DNA from: Ferrovibrio terrae_A
GTDB lineage: Bacteria; Pseudomonadota; Alphaproteobacteria; Ferrovibrionales; Ferrovibrionaceae
Length of the DNA stretch: 64,000 nucleotides
Direction of reading: 5' to 3'
Assembly: GCF_943372915.1 (NCBI RefSeq)
Contig: NZ_CALSAN010000009.1
Coordinates: 1 to 64,000 of the forward strand
Below are positions 8,591 to 16,587 of the stretch, in pieces. Numbering within the stretch: the first letter of the stretch is position 1; each line of letters starts with the position of its first letter. A program made the position numbers and the translations under genes. Below the pieces are notes generated by a model. That model saw only the letters and a program-made list of their open reading frames with translations, did not search any database and was not told where the DNA came from.

Positions 8591-9595
8591 TTACTTCAGC
8601 GCCAGGATGCGGTCGTAATCATTGCGCTGATAGCCGAAATCCTCCGGCTTGGAGTTGGCCAGCACCGCCTTGCGGAAGGCTTCCTTGTCGACGGTGTGAA
8701 TGGTGGTGACATTCAGCTTCTTGATCTCGTTCATCAGCTGGGTGTCCTGTTCACGGATCTGCTGGCTGGCGAGCAGGGCGCCGGCCTGCATCGCCGCCAC
8801 GAAGATCTTGCGGTCATCGGGCGAGAGTTTTGCCCACAGGCCGCCACTGATGATTGAGTTGAGCGAGTCGATCACATGCCCGGTCAGCATGATGTGCTTC
8901 TGCACTTCATGGAACTTGCGCGACCAGATGGTGTTGAAGGCATTCTCCTGGGCATCGACCACGCCGCTCTGCAGCGCCAGATACACCTCGGCCAGCGCGA
9001 TCGGCGTCGGATTGGCACTCAGCGCCTTGGGGAAGGCCATGTAGGCGGCGGCATCGGGCACGCGAATCTTCAGGCCGCGCATGTCTTCAGGCTTGAGCAC
9101 CGGCTTGTTGGAGGTGACCTGGCGCTCGGCGGCGTAGGTCAGTGCCACGATATGGTTGCCGGTGGCCTTGCGGTAATCCTCGGCGAATTCCTTGTAGATG
9201 TCGCTGCGGGCATAGGCCATCACATGGTCGAAATCGCGGAACACGAAGGGGAAGTAGGCGACACCGATACGCTTGGCGACCTGGGCCTGGAAGCTGGCGG
9301 CGCTGATCGTCATGTCGACAGTGCCGAGCGACAGGCCCTGGTTGAGGTCGGATTCCTTGCCCAGCACGGCCGAGGGGAAGAGCTGGATCTTGTACTTGCC
9401 GTTGGTCTGCTTCTCGATCTGCTCGGCGGCGAAAACCGCGCCCTTGTGATGCGGTTCGCCGGGTTCGTAGACATAGGCCCATTTCACCGTGGTCTGCGCT
9501 GCGGCAGGTTTGGCGAGGGCCACAGCGCCAAGCGCGGCGATGACGGCGAGCGACAGGCTGAGCGGGCGGAAAACGCGACGATTTAACATGGTCAT
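8591..9595 (-). CDS. dctP: TRAP transporter substrate-binding protein (DctP)
   Basis: The periplasmic receptor of the TRAP system, 334 residues with a signal peptide ending near AKPAAAQ. The DctP core is visible: KYKIQLFPSAVLGKESDLNQGL, then GLKIRVPDAAAYMAF, which holds the substrate-carboxylate arginine, then PIALAEVYLALQSGVVDAQEN. The ATG at 9595 is preceded by GGAG with a 6-base gap; a second ATG is six bases inside. By context it delivers a sugar acid handled by the adjacent epimerase and aldolase, but ligand identity is inference. Confidence 0.9.
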   Translation of the reverse strand: MTMLNRRVFRPLSLSLAVIAALGAVALAKPAAAQTTVKWAYVYEPGEPHHKGAVFAAEQIEKQTNGKYKIQLFPSAVLGKESDLNQGLSLGTVDMTISAASFQAQVAKRIGVAYFPFVFRDFDHVMAYARSDIYKEFAEDYRKATGNHIVALTYAAERQVTSNKPVLKPEDMRGLKIRVPDAAAYMAFPKALSANPTPIALAEVYLALQSGVVDAQENAFNTIWSRKFHEVQKHIMLTGHVIDSLNSIISGGLWAKLSPDDRKIFVAAMQAGALLASQQIREQDTQLMNEIKKLNVTTIHTVDKEAFRKAVLANSKPEDFGYQRNDYDRILALK

Positions 9596-9633
9596 GGCAG
9601 GCTCCGTGGGTTGGATCTTCGGATGACGCGTAA

Positions 9634-10665
9634 TCAGGATGCAGCCAGCCATTGCCGTTCCGGGGCAAAGGCGGGATGCCGGGTGATGAACGTGCTGTAA
9701 TCAGTAAATGCAGCGGTCAGATCGAGTGCGGGCTGCCAGCCAAGGGTCGCCATGCGCGCGATGCTCTGTGGTGCGCGGTCGAAGCCCGGATTGACGATCA
9801 CATTGGCTTCACTGGCGGCGATCCGCCACTGGAAGTCGGGCAGGACTTGCGCGATCTGCTCACACCACTGTGACATCAGGAAACGTTGGCCGGAGCCGAT
9901 ATTGCAGACTGCAAACGGCACACTGGCCGCATCGGCCAGCATGAGCAGGGCGCGGCCGGCATCGGCGGCATAGAGCCAGTCGATGGTGACATCGCGCGGC
10001 AGTACCGCTTCACGGCCGCTGCGGGCCAGTGCCAGGCATTGCAGCAGGGCAGACAGTGCATCGCGCTTGCCGCTGCGCCATTCCCAGCGGCCGAACTGCG
10101 GGCTGAGCCGGGCGATGGTCAGGTTGAAGGGCTTGAGTTGCTGCAGCCGGGCCAGGCCGCGCTCCAGCGCCAGCTTCGACAGGCCATAAAGATTGAACGG
10201 CTTGAGCGGCGTGTCTTCATCGATGACTGCGAAATCGTCAGGCACCATGCCATAGGCCGATACCGACGAGACGGCGACGATGCGGGGAATGCCGCGCGCG
10301 ACAGCCTCGCTGATGCAGTCCAGCGTGGCAGCTGTATTGACGGCAAAGACAGAGCCCGGCGCATCGCGCTCACGCGCGGCATCGGGCGTGATGGCGGCGG
10401 CCTGGATCAGGGCAGCAATGTTGGGTTCCGCCAGGAAGCGGGCGCGATCGGCTGCCATGGTGAGATCGCCGACATGTTCCACCAGTTTGCCGGGCAGCGC
10501 GGCAAATGCGTGTTTTGCGGCTTCAGGCAAAGGCTGCAGATCGAAGGCCACCACGCGGCGGCCAGCGGCAAGCGCCTGCTCGACCACATTCAGGCCGATG
10601 AAGCCACTGGCGCCGGTGATAGCCAAAGCCGGAGCGGACGCCGGGGCGGGAAGCGGAACTGACAT
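9634..10665 (-). CDS. NAD-dependent epimerase/dehydratase family protein
   Basis: An extended short-chain dehydrogenase/reductase of 343 residues. The nucleotide-binding GASGFIG motif is near residue 20, the serine is in AVSSVSAYG, and the catalytic pair YGLSK is about 25 residues later. It is the first gene of the TRAP-aldolase operon and probably modifies the imported sugar acid by oxidation or epimerisation. I chose the ATG at 10665; a TTG at 10710 is in frame but has no ribosome site and would extend the protein with an unconserved tail. Confidence 0.85.
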   Translation of the reverse strand: MSVPLPAPASAPALAITGASGFIGLNVVEQALAAGRRVVAFDLQPLPEAAKHAFAALPGKLVEHVGDLTMAADRARFLAEPNIAALIQAAAITPDAARERDAPGSVFAVNTAATLDCISEAVARGIPRIVAVSSVSAYGMVPDDFAVIDEDTPLKPFNLYGLSKLALERGLARLQQLKPFNLTIARLSPQFGRWEWRSGKRDALSALLQCLALARSGREAVLPRDVTIDWLYAADAGRALLMLADAASVPFAVCNIGSGQRFLMSQWCEQIAQVLPDFQWRIAASEANVIVNPGFDRAPQSIARMATLGWQPALDLTAAFTDYSTFITRHPAFAPERQWLAAS

Positions 10666-10690
10666 GGGAAACGTGGCCTGGCTGGTTTTG

Positions 10691-10705
10691 TATGCAGGCT
10701 GTATA
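10691..10705. promoter_or_regulatory. Imperfect inverted repeat upstream of the epimerase operon
   Basis: TATGCAG-G-CTGTATA is an inverted repeat with one mismatch, 26 bases before the epimerase start. The half TTGTATGCA (10688-10696) shares TTGTATG with two sites upstream of the GntR regulator at 28 kb. It is a candidate operator; no regulator gene is adjacent. Confidence 0.3.
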
Positions 10706-10853
10706 CGCAAGAAAAGTGCCAGAGTTCAGCCACTTATTTTGAACGAGTCGCGCCGGATATGGCTCAGAATGGCGGCAATTGTTCGAATGCGGCTGCTGCC
10801 TAATTGGGCGTTTCACCCATCAACTGTGGGTGCGGGTAACAAGCAGGCAACAA

Positions 10854-10884
10854 AAAAACCGGAGCCCACAGGGTCCGGTTTTCT
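10854..10884. terminator. Rho-independent terminator of csbD
   Basis: ACCGGA and TCCGGT form the base of a stem continued by CCC-ACA-GGG, with one bulged G. On the minus strand it is followed by seven T residues (10858-10852), so it is well suited to end csbD transcription. The opposite face also has TTTTCTT, so it may act both ways. Confidence 0.8.
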
Positions 10885-10910
10885 TGGATATCAAGGTCGA
10901 GGTTTAAGGC

Positions 10911-11096
10911 TCAGTGCTTTTTCACTGCGTCCCGCACGGCATCCTTGGCGCCGCCCACGGCATTCTGCAGTTTGCCCTCGATCTGATCGGCCTTGCCTTC
11001 AGCTTTCAGCTTGGCATCTCCGGTCAGGCGACCCACGCCTTCCTTCAGGTTGCCTTTGGCCTGCTTGGCCGTACCTGCGATACGATCCTTGTCCAT
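10911..11096 (-). CDS. CsbD family stress protein
   Basis: A 61-residue hydrophilic protein rich in lysine, alanine and glycine, with the CsbD signature DRIAGTAKQAKGNLKEGVGRLTGD. CsbD-like proteins are strongly induced by general stress in many bacteria, but their biochemical activity is unknown. AGGAG precedes the ATG. An EcfG-type promoter lies 35 bases upstream and a strong terminator follows, so it is a single-gene transcription unit in the general stress regulon. Confidence 0.93.
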   Translation of the reverse strand: MDKDRIAGTAKQAKGNLKEGVGRLTGDAKLKAEGKADQIEGKLQNAVGGAKDAVRDAVKKH

Positions 11097-11130
11097 GATG
11101 CGCTCCTGTCTGTTGCAGTGACGCAGATAA

Positions 11131-11155
11131 AACGCACTGCACCCCGGGATGTTCC
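11131..11155 (-). promoter_or_regulatory. EcfG-type (general stress sigma factor) promoter of csbD
   Basis: Read on the minus strand, GGAAC (11155-11151) is separated by 16 bases from CGTT (11134-11131), the exact alphaproteobacterial EcfG consensus. The predicted transcript would begin about 28 bases before the csbD start codon. Confidence 0.75.
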
Positions 11156-11234
11156 GAATTGAAGCAGCGAAAGGGAGTTTGCTGCTCAGGTTACTGCTTT
11201 TTTCGCAGTTAATCAGACTGCGGCATTGTTTTTA

Positions 11235-11259
11235 GGAACATGTCGATGGCGAAAGAGTT
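11235..11259 (+). promoter_or_regulatory. EcfG-type promoter of the hibernation factor gene
   Basis: GGAAC (11235-11239) and AGTT (11256-11259) are separated by 16 bases. This differs from GGAAC-N16-CGTT only at the first base of the -10 element, the least conserved one. It lies 34 bases before the start codon of the hibernation factor gene. Confidence 0.65.
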
Positions 11260-11292
11260 GTAGGATTTGTGTGAAGCAAAGGGAGATGTCGC

Positions 11293-11679
11293 ATGGCACA
11301 GACCGGGATGGAACGGCCGCTACAGATTGTCTTTCGCAACATGGAAAGCTCACCTGCCCTTGAAGCAGCGATCCGCCAGCGGGTCGAAAGGCTGCAGCAG
11401 CATGCCCATATCATTGGCTGCCGCGTGGTCGCTGAAATCCCGCATCGCAGTGCCGGTGGTGCCAAGCTGCCGCTGGCCATCTCGGTCGAAGTCGAATTGC
11501 GCGGCCGTCCGGTGATCGTCGTAAAAGACAGCGAAGCGCGGCGTGAATCCAAGGGCGACCAGTTGGCCGTGGTGACCCATGTTTTCGAGGCGGTCGAGCG
11601 GCAGTTGCGCGAGACCTCGCATTCCCGGAAGGGTGCCACCAAGCGTATCGCCGAGGATGGCTCCATCTCGCTGGGCTAG
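11293..11679 (+). CDS. HPF/RaiA family ribosome-associated protein
   Basis: A 128-residue protein with the beta-alpha-beta-beta-beta-alpha fold pattern of ribosome hibernation factors: PLQIVFRNMESSPALEAAIRQRVERL for the first strand and helix, then SVEVELRGRPVIVVKD and a C-terminal helix AVVTHVFEAVERQLRE. These proteins bind the 30S decoding region and shut down idle ribosomes. It lacks the long C-terminal dimerisation domain of long-form HPF. GGGAG precedes the ATG by 7 bases, and an EcfG-type promoter supports induction in stress. Confidence 0.82.
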   Translation: MAQTGMERPLQIVFRNMESSPALEAAIRQRVERLQQHAHIIGCRVVAEIPHRSAGGAKLPLAISVEVELRGRPVIVVKDSEARRESKGDQLAVVTHVFEAVERQLRETSHSRKGATKRIAEDGSISLG

Positions 11680-11717
11680 CGCCGCCAGATGGCCTGATCC
11701 ACAGCCACTGGCCTGAC

Positions 11718-11749
11718 GCCAGCCAGACGGCCTGCCAGCCAGACGGCCT
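11718..11749. repeat. Two-copy 16-bp tandem repeat
   Basis: GCCAGCCAGACGGCCT occurs twice in direct succession with no mismatch in the gap after the hibernation factor gene, followed by a degenerate third copy. It is noncoding; its function is unknown. Confidence 0.7.
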
Positions 11750-11852
11750 GCCGGCCTGGCTGCGACCCCGGCACGCCATTTCATGAAAATTCAGCCCTGA
11801 AAATATGGGTTTTCAGGCGGGATTCTGCTGTCTTGCCATCCCGGCAGAAATC

Positions 11853-11867
11853 GTTATGCTTCATAAC
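11853..11867. promoter_or_regulatory. Candidate MarR operator upstream of the crotonase-ligase-thiolase operon
   Basis: GTTATG-CTT-CATAAC is a perfect inverted repeat 31 bases before the crotonase ATG. A related 15-base element (GTT-N9-AAC with shared ATAAC) occurs between the MarR and thioesterase genes at 16499-16513, which points to one regulator for both units. Confidence 0.6.
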
Positions 11868-11898
11868 AATTATACATCAATCAAAAAAGATAAGCACC

Positions 11899-12714
11899 AT
11901 GCGTCTCGATCCCGCCGACCGCCACACTGCTGCCAATCTCGGCCTGCCGCCAACGCTGTCGGTCAGCGTGGAAGGCGATATTGCCGTGCTGAAGCTGCAG
12001 CGCGTGGAAAAGCGCAACGCGCTGGACAATGTCACTGTGCTGGGCCTGCAGGCGTTTTTCCTGAATCCGCCAACCGGGGTGAAGGTGGTGGTGCTAGATG
12101 GCGAAGGCGAGCATTTCTCTGCCGGCCTCGATCTCAGTGCGACCCAGGAGCTGTCCTCCACCGACGGCGTCTTCCATTCGCGCATGTGGCATGAGTCCTT
12201 CCGCCATATCCAGTTTGGCAAGGTGCCGGTGGTCTCCGTGCTGCATGGCGCTGTGATCGGCGGTGGCCTGGAACTGGCGGCCTCCACTCATGTGCGGGTG
12301 GCCGAAGCCTCGGCCTTCTATGCACTGCCCGAAGGCCAGCGTGGCATCTTTGTCGGCGGTGGCGGCTCGGTGCGTATCCCCAAGCTGATCGGCACGGCCC
12401 GCATGATGGACATGATGCTGACCGGCCGGGTCTATAACGCCGAAGAAGGCCATGCGCTGGGTTTGTCGCAATACCTGGTCGGTCCGGGTGAGGGTATGGC
12501 CAAGGCGATGGAACTGGCGCAGAAGATTGCCGCCAATGCGCCGATGACCAATTTTGCCGTTATGCATGCGCTGCCGCGCATTGCCGACAGCTCACCAGAA
12601 GCCGGCTACATGATGGAGGCGATGATTTCCTCCATCGCCCAGGCCGATATCGAAGCAAAAACGCGCATCAAGGATTTCCTCGAGAAGCGCGCCGGCAAGG
12701 TCGGCAAGAAGTAA
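11899..12714 (+). CDS. Crotonase/enoyl-CoA hydratase family protein
   Basis: A 271-residue crotonase-fold protein. The CoA-binding and oxyanion segment is EHFSAGLDLSA, and both glutamates used by true enoyl-CoA hydratases are visible: one in GGGLELAAS and one in YALPEGQRGIF. It lacks the FGGGFSPL pattern of hydroxycinnamoyl-CoA hydratase-lyases, so simple hydration of a CoA-activated cinnamate is more likely than retro-aldol cleavage. It precedes the CoA ligase and thiolase genes. I chose the ATG at 11899; the upstream TTG at 11833 overlaps the operator. Confidence 0.88.
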   Translation: MRLDPADRHTAANLGLPPTLSVSVEGDIAVLKLQRVEKRNALDNVTVLGLQAFFLNPPTGVKVVVLDGEGEHFSAGLDLSATQELSSTDGVFHSRMWHESFRHIQFGKVPVVSVLHGAVIGGGLELAASTHVRVAEASAFYALPEGQRGIFVGGGGSVRIPKLIGTARMMDMMLTGRVYNAEEGHALGLSQYLVGPGEGMAKAMELAQKIAANAPMTNFAVMHALPRIADSSPEAGYMMEAMISSIAQADIEAKTRIKDFLEKRAGKVGKK

Positions 12715-12810
12715 GTCTACCGGCCCGACCGCGCGTACCGCGGCGGCCATACCCCATCAGAGGGGCCCCGGCAGAGGGCGACAAAACAGACTCGGGAGGA
12801 GTCACTGCGT

Positions 12811-14676
12811 ATGAGTCATCCGCATCGCCAGGTCAATTACGGCCGCGCCGATACTGAATTCACCCGGTTGCCGGATGGCACCATCCTGATGCGCTCACCA
12901 GAGCCGCTGGATGCCTATCCCGACAAGCTGACCGAGCGCCTGTTGCATTGGGCCAAGCTGACCCCTGAGCGCACTTTCATGGCTCAGCGAGCGGGTGATG
13001 GAACATGGCGCCGGCTCACCTATGCCGGCCTGCTGCGCAATGTGCGCGCCATCGGCCAGGCCCTGCTGGACCGCAAGCTGTCGGCCGACCGGCCGGTGGC
13101 AATCCTGTCCGACAACGATCTGGAGCATGTACAGCTGGCTCTGGCGGCGCAGTATGTCGGCGTGCCATCGGCGGCGATTTCCCCGGCTTATGCGCTGGTC
13201 TCGACCGACCATGCCAAACTCAAGCATGTGCTTGGCCTGCTGAAACCTGGCCTGGTCTTCGCCAATGACGGCACGCGCTATGCCGCCGCGCTCAATGCCG
13301 CCGTACCGGCCGATGTGGAAATCGTGGTGACGGTCAATCCGATCAGCGGCCGGGCCGTGACCGGGTTCGATGCGCTGCTGACATCGCAGCCGGCTGAAGC
13401 GGTCGAGCAGGCCCATGCCGCTGTCACGCCCGATACGGTGGCGAAATTCCTCTTCACCTCCGGTTCCACCGGCATGCCCAAGGGCGTGATCAACACCCAG
13501 CGCATGCTGTGCAGCAACCAGCAGATGATCGCGCAGTCGCTGCCGGTCTTTGCCGAGGAGCCGCCGGTCTTCATCGACTGGCTGCCGTGGAACCACACTT
13601 TCGGCGGCAACCATAATATCGGTATCACGCTCTATAATGGCGGTTCGCTCTATATCGACGATGGCAAGCCGGTGCCGGCCCTGATCGAGCGCACGGTGCG
13701 AAACCTGCGCGAGATCGCGCCGACGGTCTATTTCAATGTCCCCAAGGGCTTTGAGATGCTGGTGCCGTATCTGCGGGACGACCGGGCCCTGCGCGAAAAC
13801 TTCTTCAGCCGCCTGAAGATGATCTTTTTCTCCGGTGCCGCCCTGCCGCAGCATGTCTGGACCGCGATGGAAGACCTGGCGGTCGAAACCATCGGCATGC
13901 GGATTCCGATCATCAGCGGACTGGGCTCCACCGAGACGGCACCCTTTGCGCTCTGTGCCAACTGGCCGGTCGACCGCTCCGGCATCATCGGTCTGCCGGT
14001 GCCAGGTCTTGAACTGAAACTGGTGCCGAACGGCCAGAAGCTGGAAGTGCGCGTGCGTGGCCCCAACATCACGCCGGGCTATTGGCGCATGCCCGAGGTC
14101 AGCGGCAAGGCCTTTGACGAGGATGGCTATTACAAGATGGGCGATGCCGCCCGCTTCATTGACGCCGACAAGCCCGAGAAGGGCCTGATGTTTGATGGCC
14201 GTATCTCCGAAGACTTCAAGCTCACCAGCGGCACCTGGGTCAGTGTCGGGCCGTTGCGCGGCCGCTTTATCGCCCATTTTGCACCTTTCGTGCGCGACGT
14301 AGTGATCGCGGGCCATGATCGCGACACGCTCGCCGGCCTGGTGATCCTGGATCTCGATAACTGCCGTGCGCTCTGTCCGGATCTGCCGGCCAACGCCGGT
14401 CTTGCCGAGGTTGCCCATGACCCGAATGTCCGCAGGCGTTTCGCCGAGCTGCTGGCGAGTTTCGCGCAGCAGGCCACCGGCAGCGCCAGCCGCATCGAGC
14501 GCATTGTCCTGATGGATGAGATGCCCTCGCTGGATGTCGGTGAAGTCACCGACAAGGGATCGATCAACCAGCGTGCCGTGCTCGATCACCGCGCCGCACT
14601 GGTTGCTGACCTGTATGCCGCCCAACCGTCTTCCCGCGTCATCACTGCCAAGGAAAGCATTGCCCATGTCGCCTAA
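12811..14676 (+). CDS. fcs: Feruloyl-CoA synthetase-like AMP-dependent ligase
   Basis: A 621-residue acyl-adenylate-forming ligase that activates an aromatic acid with ATP and CoA. The AMP-binding motif LFTSGSTGMPKGVINTQ is near residue 215; ISGLGSTETAP and YYKMGDAARF follow. The N-terminal NYGRADTEFTRLPDGT and ILSDNDLEHVQLALAAQYVG are characteristic of feruloyl-CoA synthetases. A GGGAGGAG ribosome site precedes the ATG. It overlaps the thiolase gene by 11 bases. The aromatic (hydroxycinnamate) role is well supported by family and context; the preferred acid (ferulate, p-coumarate, caffeate) is not. Confidence 0.88.
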   Translation: MSHPHRQVNYGRADTEFTRLPDGTILMRSPEPLDAYPDKLTERLLHWAKLTPERTFMAQRAGDGTWRRLTYAGLLRNVRAIGQALLDRKLSADRPVAILSDNDLEHVQLALAAQYVGVPSAAISPAYALVSTDHAKLKHVLGLLKPGLVFANDGTRYAAALNAAVPADVEIVVTVNPISGRAVTGFDALLTSQPAEAVEQAHAAVTPDTVAKFLFTSGSTGMPKGVINTQRMLCSNQQMIAQSLPVFAEEPPVFIDWLPWNHTFGGNHNIGITLYNGGSLYIDDGKPVPALIERTVRNLREIAPTVYFNVPKGFEMLVPYLRDDRALRENFFSRLKMIFFSGAALPQHVWTAMEDLAVETIGMRIPIISGLGSTETAPFALCANWPVDRSGIIGLPVPGLELKLVPNGQKLEVRVRGPNITPGYWRMPEVSGKAFDEDGYYKMGDAARFIDADKPEKGLMFDGRISEDFKLTSGTWVSVGPLRGRFIAHFAPFVRDVVIAGHDRDTLAGLVILDLDNCRALCPDLPANAGLAEVAHDPNVRRRFAELLASFAQQATGSASRIERIVLMDEMPSLDVGEVTDKGSINQRAVLDHRAALVADLYAAQPSSRVITAKESIAHVA

Positions 14677-15922
14677 ACCCGGTCTCGCCCAAGCCTATGA
14701 CGATATCTGGCTGCTCGATGGCATGCGCACGCCGTTTGCCGACTACATGGGCGCGCTGTCTGACGTGTCGCCGATTGATCTTGGTATCAAGGCGGCCAAG
14801 GAAGTGCTGAAGAAGGCCGAGATGCCGGCTGCAGATATCGGCACCGTGGTGGCGGGCAACATGGCGCAGGCTTCCTATGATGCCTATATGCTGCCGCGCC
14901 ATGTCGGGCTCTATGCCGGCGTGCCGGTCGAAGTGCCTGCGCATCTGGTGCAGCGCGTCTGCGGCACCGGGATTGAGGCGATCATGCAGGCGGCCGGCCA
15001 GATTGCCATGGGCCAGACCGAGACGGGCCTGGTGGTGGGCGCGGAGTCGATGAGCCGCAATCCGGTTGCCGCCTATACCCATCGCAACGGTTTCCGTCTC
15101 GGCCAGGTCGAGTTCAAGGATTTCCTCTGGGAAGCCCTGATTGATCCGGCACCTGGCATTATGATGGGGGATACGGCAGAGAATCTGGCGCGGGAATACC
15201 AGATCACCCGTGAGGAAGTGGACTCTTACGCGGCCGAAAGCTTCGACCGCGCCGTGAAGGCAAAAGCAGACGGCTATTTCAGGGGCGAGATCGCACCGGT
15301 CGCCAGCGAGGAATTCGCCCTGCCGGGCTATAACAGCCGTGGCATCAAGATGAACCGCAAGGCCCCGGAGATCAGCGAAGACAGCCACGTGCGGCCCTCG
15401 CCCGTAGAAGCATTGTCCAAGATCCGGCCGGCTTTCGGCGGCGTGCAGACCGGTGGCAATTCATCCGCCGTGGTGGATGGTGCCGCCGCCGCCATTGTCG
15501 TGTCCGGCAATTACCTCCGCGCCAAGGGCCGCACGGCTTTGGGCCGCGTGGTGGCGGGCGCCAGTGTGGGGGTGCGGCCGGAAATCATGGGCATCGGTCC
15601 GGTGCCGGCGATCCAGGCGCTCTGTGCCAAGGTTGGCATCTCAGTGGATCAGATCGACCGCTTCGAGATCAATGAGGCTTTCGGCGCGCAGGTGATGGCC
15701 TGCATGCGCGCGCTCAACATCCCGCGCGAGAAGCTGAATGTGAATGGCGGTGCGATTGCCATTGGCCATCCGCTGGGCGCCACTGGCGTGCGCCTGTCGG
15801 TGACGGTGGCGCGGGAGTTGAAGCGGTCGGGGTTGCGCTATGGCGTGGCCTCGGCCTGCATCGGCGGCGGGCAGGGGATCGCCCTGCTGATCGAGAATCC
15901 CGACGCGGCCAAGAAACACTAG
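14666..15922 (+). CDS. Thiolase family acetyl-CoA acyltransferase
   Basis: A 418-residue thiolase. The nucleophilic cysteine lies in LVQRVCGTGIEAI, the general-base region includes FEINEAFGAQ and AIGHPLGATGVRL, and the second cysteine is in SACIGGGQGIAL, so all active-site elements are present. Translationally coupled to the CoA ligase gene (start inside it), it most likely cleaves an aromatic beta-ketoacyl-CoA to acetyl-CoA and a benzoyl-CoA derivative. Beta-ketoadipyl-CoA thiolase (PcaF) is an alternative given the nearby pca genes, but position favours the side-chain pathway. Confidence 0.9.
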   Translation: MSPKPGLAQAYDDIWLLDGMRTPFADYMGALSDVSPIDLGIKAAKEVLKKAEMPAADIGTVVAGNMAQASYDAYMLPRHVGLYAGVPVEVPAHLVQRVCGTGIEAIMQAAGQIAMGQTETGLVVGAESMSRNPVAAYTHRNGFRLGQVEFKDFLWEALIDPAPGIMMGDTAENLAREYQITREEVDSYAAESFDRAVKAKADGYFRGEIAPVASEEFALPGYNSRGIKMNRKAPEISEDSHVRPSPVEALSKIRPAFGGVQTGGNSSAVVDGAAAAIVVSGNYLRAKGRTALGRVVAGASVGVRPEIMGIGPVPAIQALCAKVGISVDQIDRFEINEAFGAQVMACMRALNIPREKLNVNGGAIAIGHPLGATGVRLSVTVARELKRSGLRYGVASACIGGGQGIALLIENPDAAKKH

Positions 15923-15932
15923 GCCGGAAACG

Positions 15933-16424
15933 CTAGGCCAGGGCCGTCAGTTTATCCAGAAGGCCGAGCAGCAGCTGCTTGTCGGCGCTGCCCAGCACGG
16001 CCTCGACCCGCTTTTCATGCTGGCCCACCAGGTGGCGATAGGCGTCCTTCAGGAAACCTTCGCCCTTGGGCGTCAGATACAATGCGTTCGAGCGGCGGTC
16101 CCCGGGTGCCGGGGCGCGGCGGGCCAGCTTGCGCTGCTCCAGTTCATCCAGCAGGGCGACGAAATTGGCGCGGTTGATGCCCAGTGCCTCGCTGACGCGT
16201 GACTGCTTCAGGCCCGGATTGGCGGCGATGATCGCCAGCACCGAGAATTGCGCCGGCCGCAACTCGAAACCTTTCATCGCGACCAGGAAATCCTGGAAGA
16301 CGGCGAGCTGGGCGCGGCGCAGGCGATAGCCCAGCAGGTTGTCGAGCAGGCCGAGATCGACCGGCTGCTTTTCCTCAGGGATTTCGGCTGTGACGGGAGC
16401 GGACTTGCGGCGGGGAGCGGCCAT
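15933..16424 (-). CDS. MarR family transcriptional regulator
   Basis: A 163-residue winged-helix regulator. FELRPAQFSVLAIIAANPGL, SRVSEALGINRANFVALLDELE and APGDRRSNALYLTPKG form the MarR recognition helix and wing. The basic N-terminal tail (AAPRRKSAP) may add DNA contacts. It sits between the thiolase and thioesterase genes of the presumed hydroxycinnamate pathway; relatives in such loci (CouR and FerR types) are repressors released by the hydroxycinnamoyl-CoA intermediate. Two matching operator candidates occur at 11853 and 16499. Confidence 0.88.
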   Translation of the reverse strand: MAAPRRKSAPVTAEIPEEKQPVDLGLLDNLLGYRLRRAQLAVFQDFLVAMKGFELRPAQFSVLAIIAANPGLKQSRVSEALGINRANFVALLDELEQRKLARRAPAPGDRRSNALYLTPKGEGFLKDAYRHLVGQHEKRVEAVLGSADKQLLLGLLDKLTALA

Positions 16425-16498
16425 GGCTTCCGGTTTAGACAATATCGGCCGGCCTGACAATCGACATGGCGAAATTCCGATAATCGGTTTCCAGTATT

Positions 16499-16513
16499 GT
16501 TGTCTTATATAAC
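16499..16513. promoter_or_regulatory. Candidate MarR operator in the marR-thioesterase gap
   Basis: GTTGTCTTATATAAC is an imperfect inverted repeat with GTT/AAC ends, in register with the perfect palindrome at 11853-11867. It lies 75 bases from both start codons in the divergent gap. Confidence 0.55.
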
Positions 16514-16587
16514 AAAAATGGACTGCCGGTCTTGACCGCGCAGGCCCGGCTGCCAGAATGCCTGAAATAGTTGGGAGGCAAACCAAT

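Noticed and set aside
12895..14667. Open frame of 590 codons antisense to the CoA ligase gene
   Set aside because: It mirrors the codon structure of the ligase and has no protein features of its own.
14666..15922. Assigning the thiolase as PcaF
   Set aside because: It is translationally coupled to the CoA ligase and lies outside the pca operon, so a role in side-chain cleavage is more likely; PcaF is kept only as an alternative.
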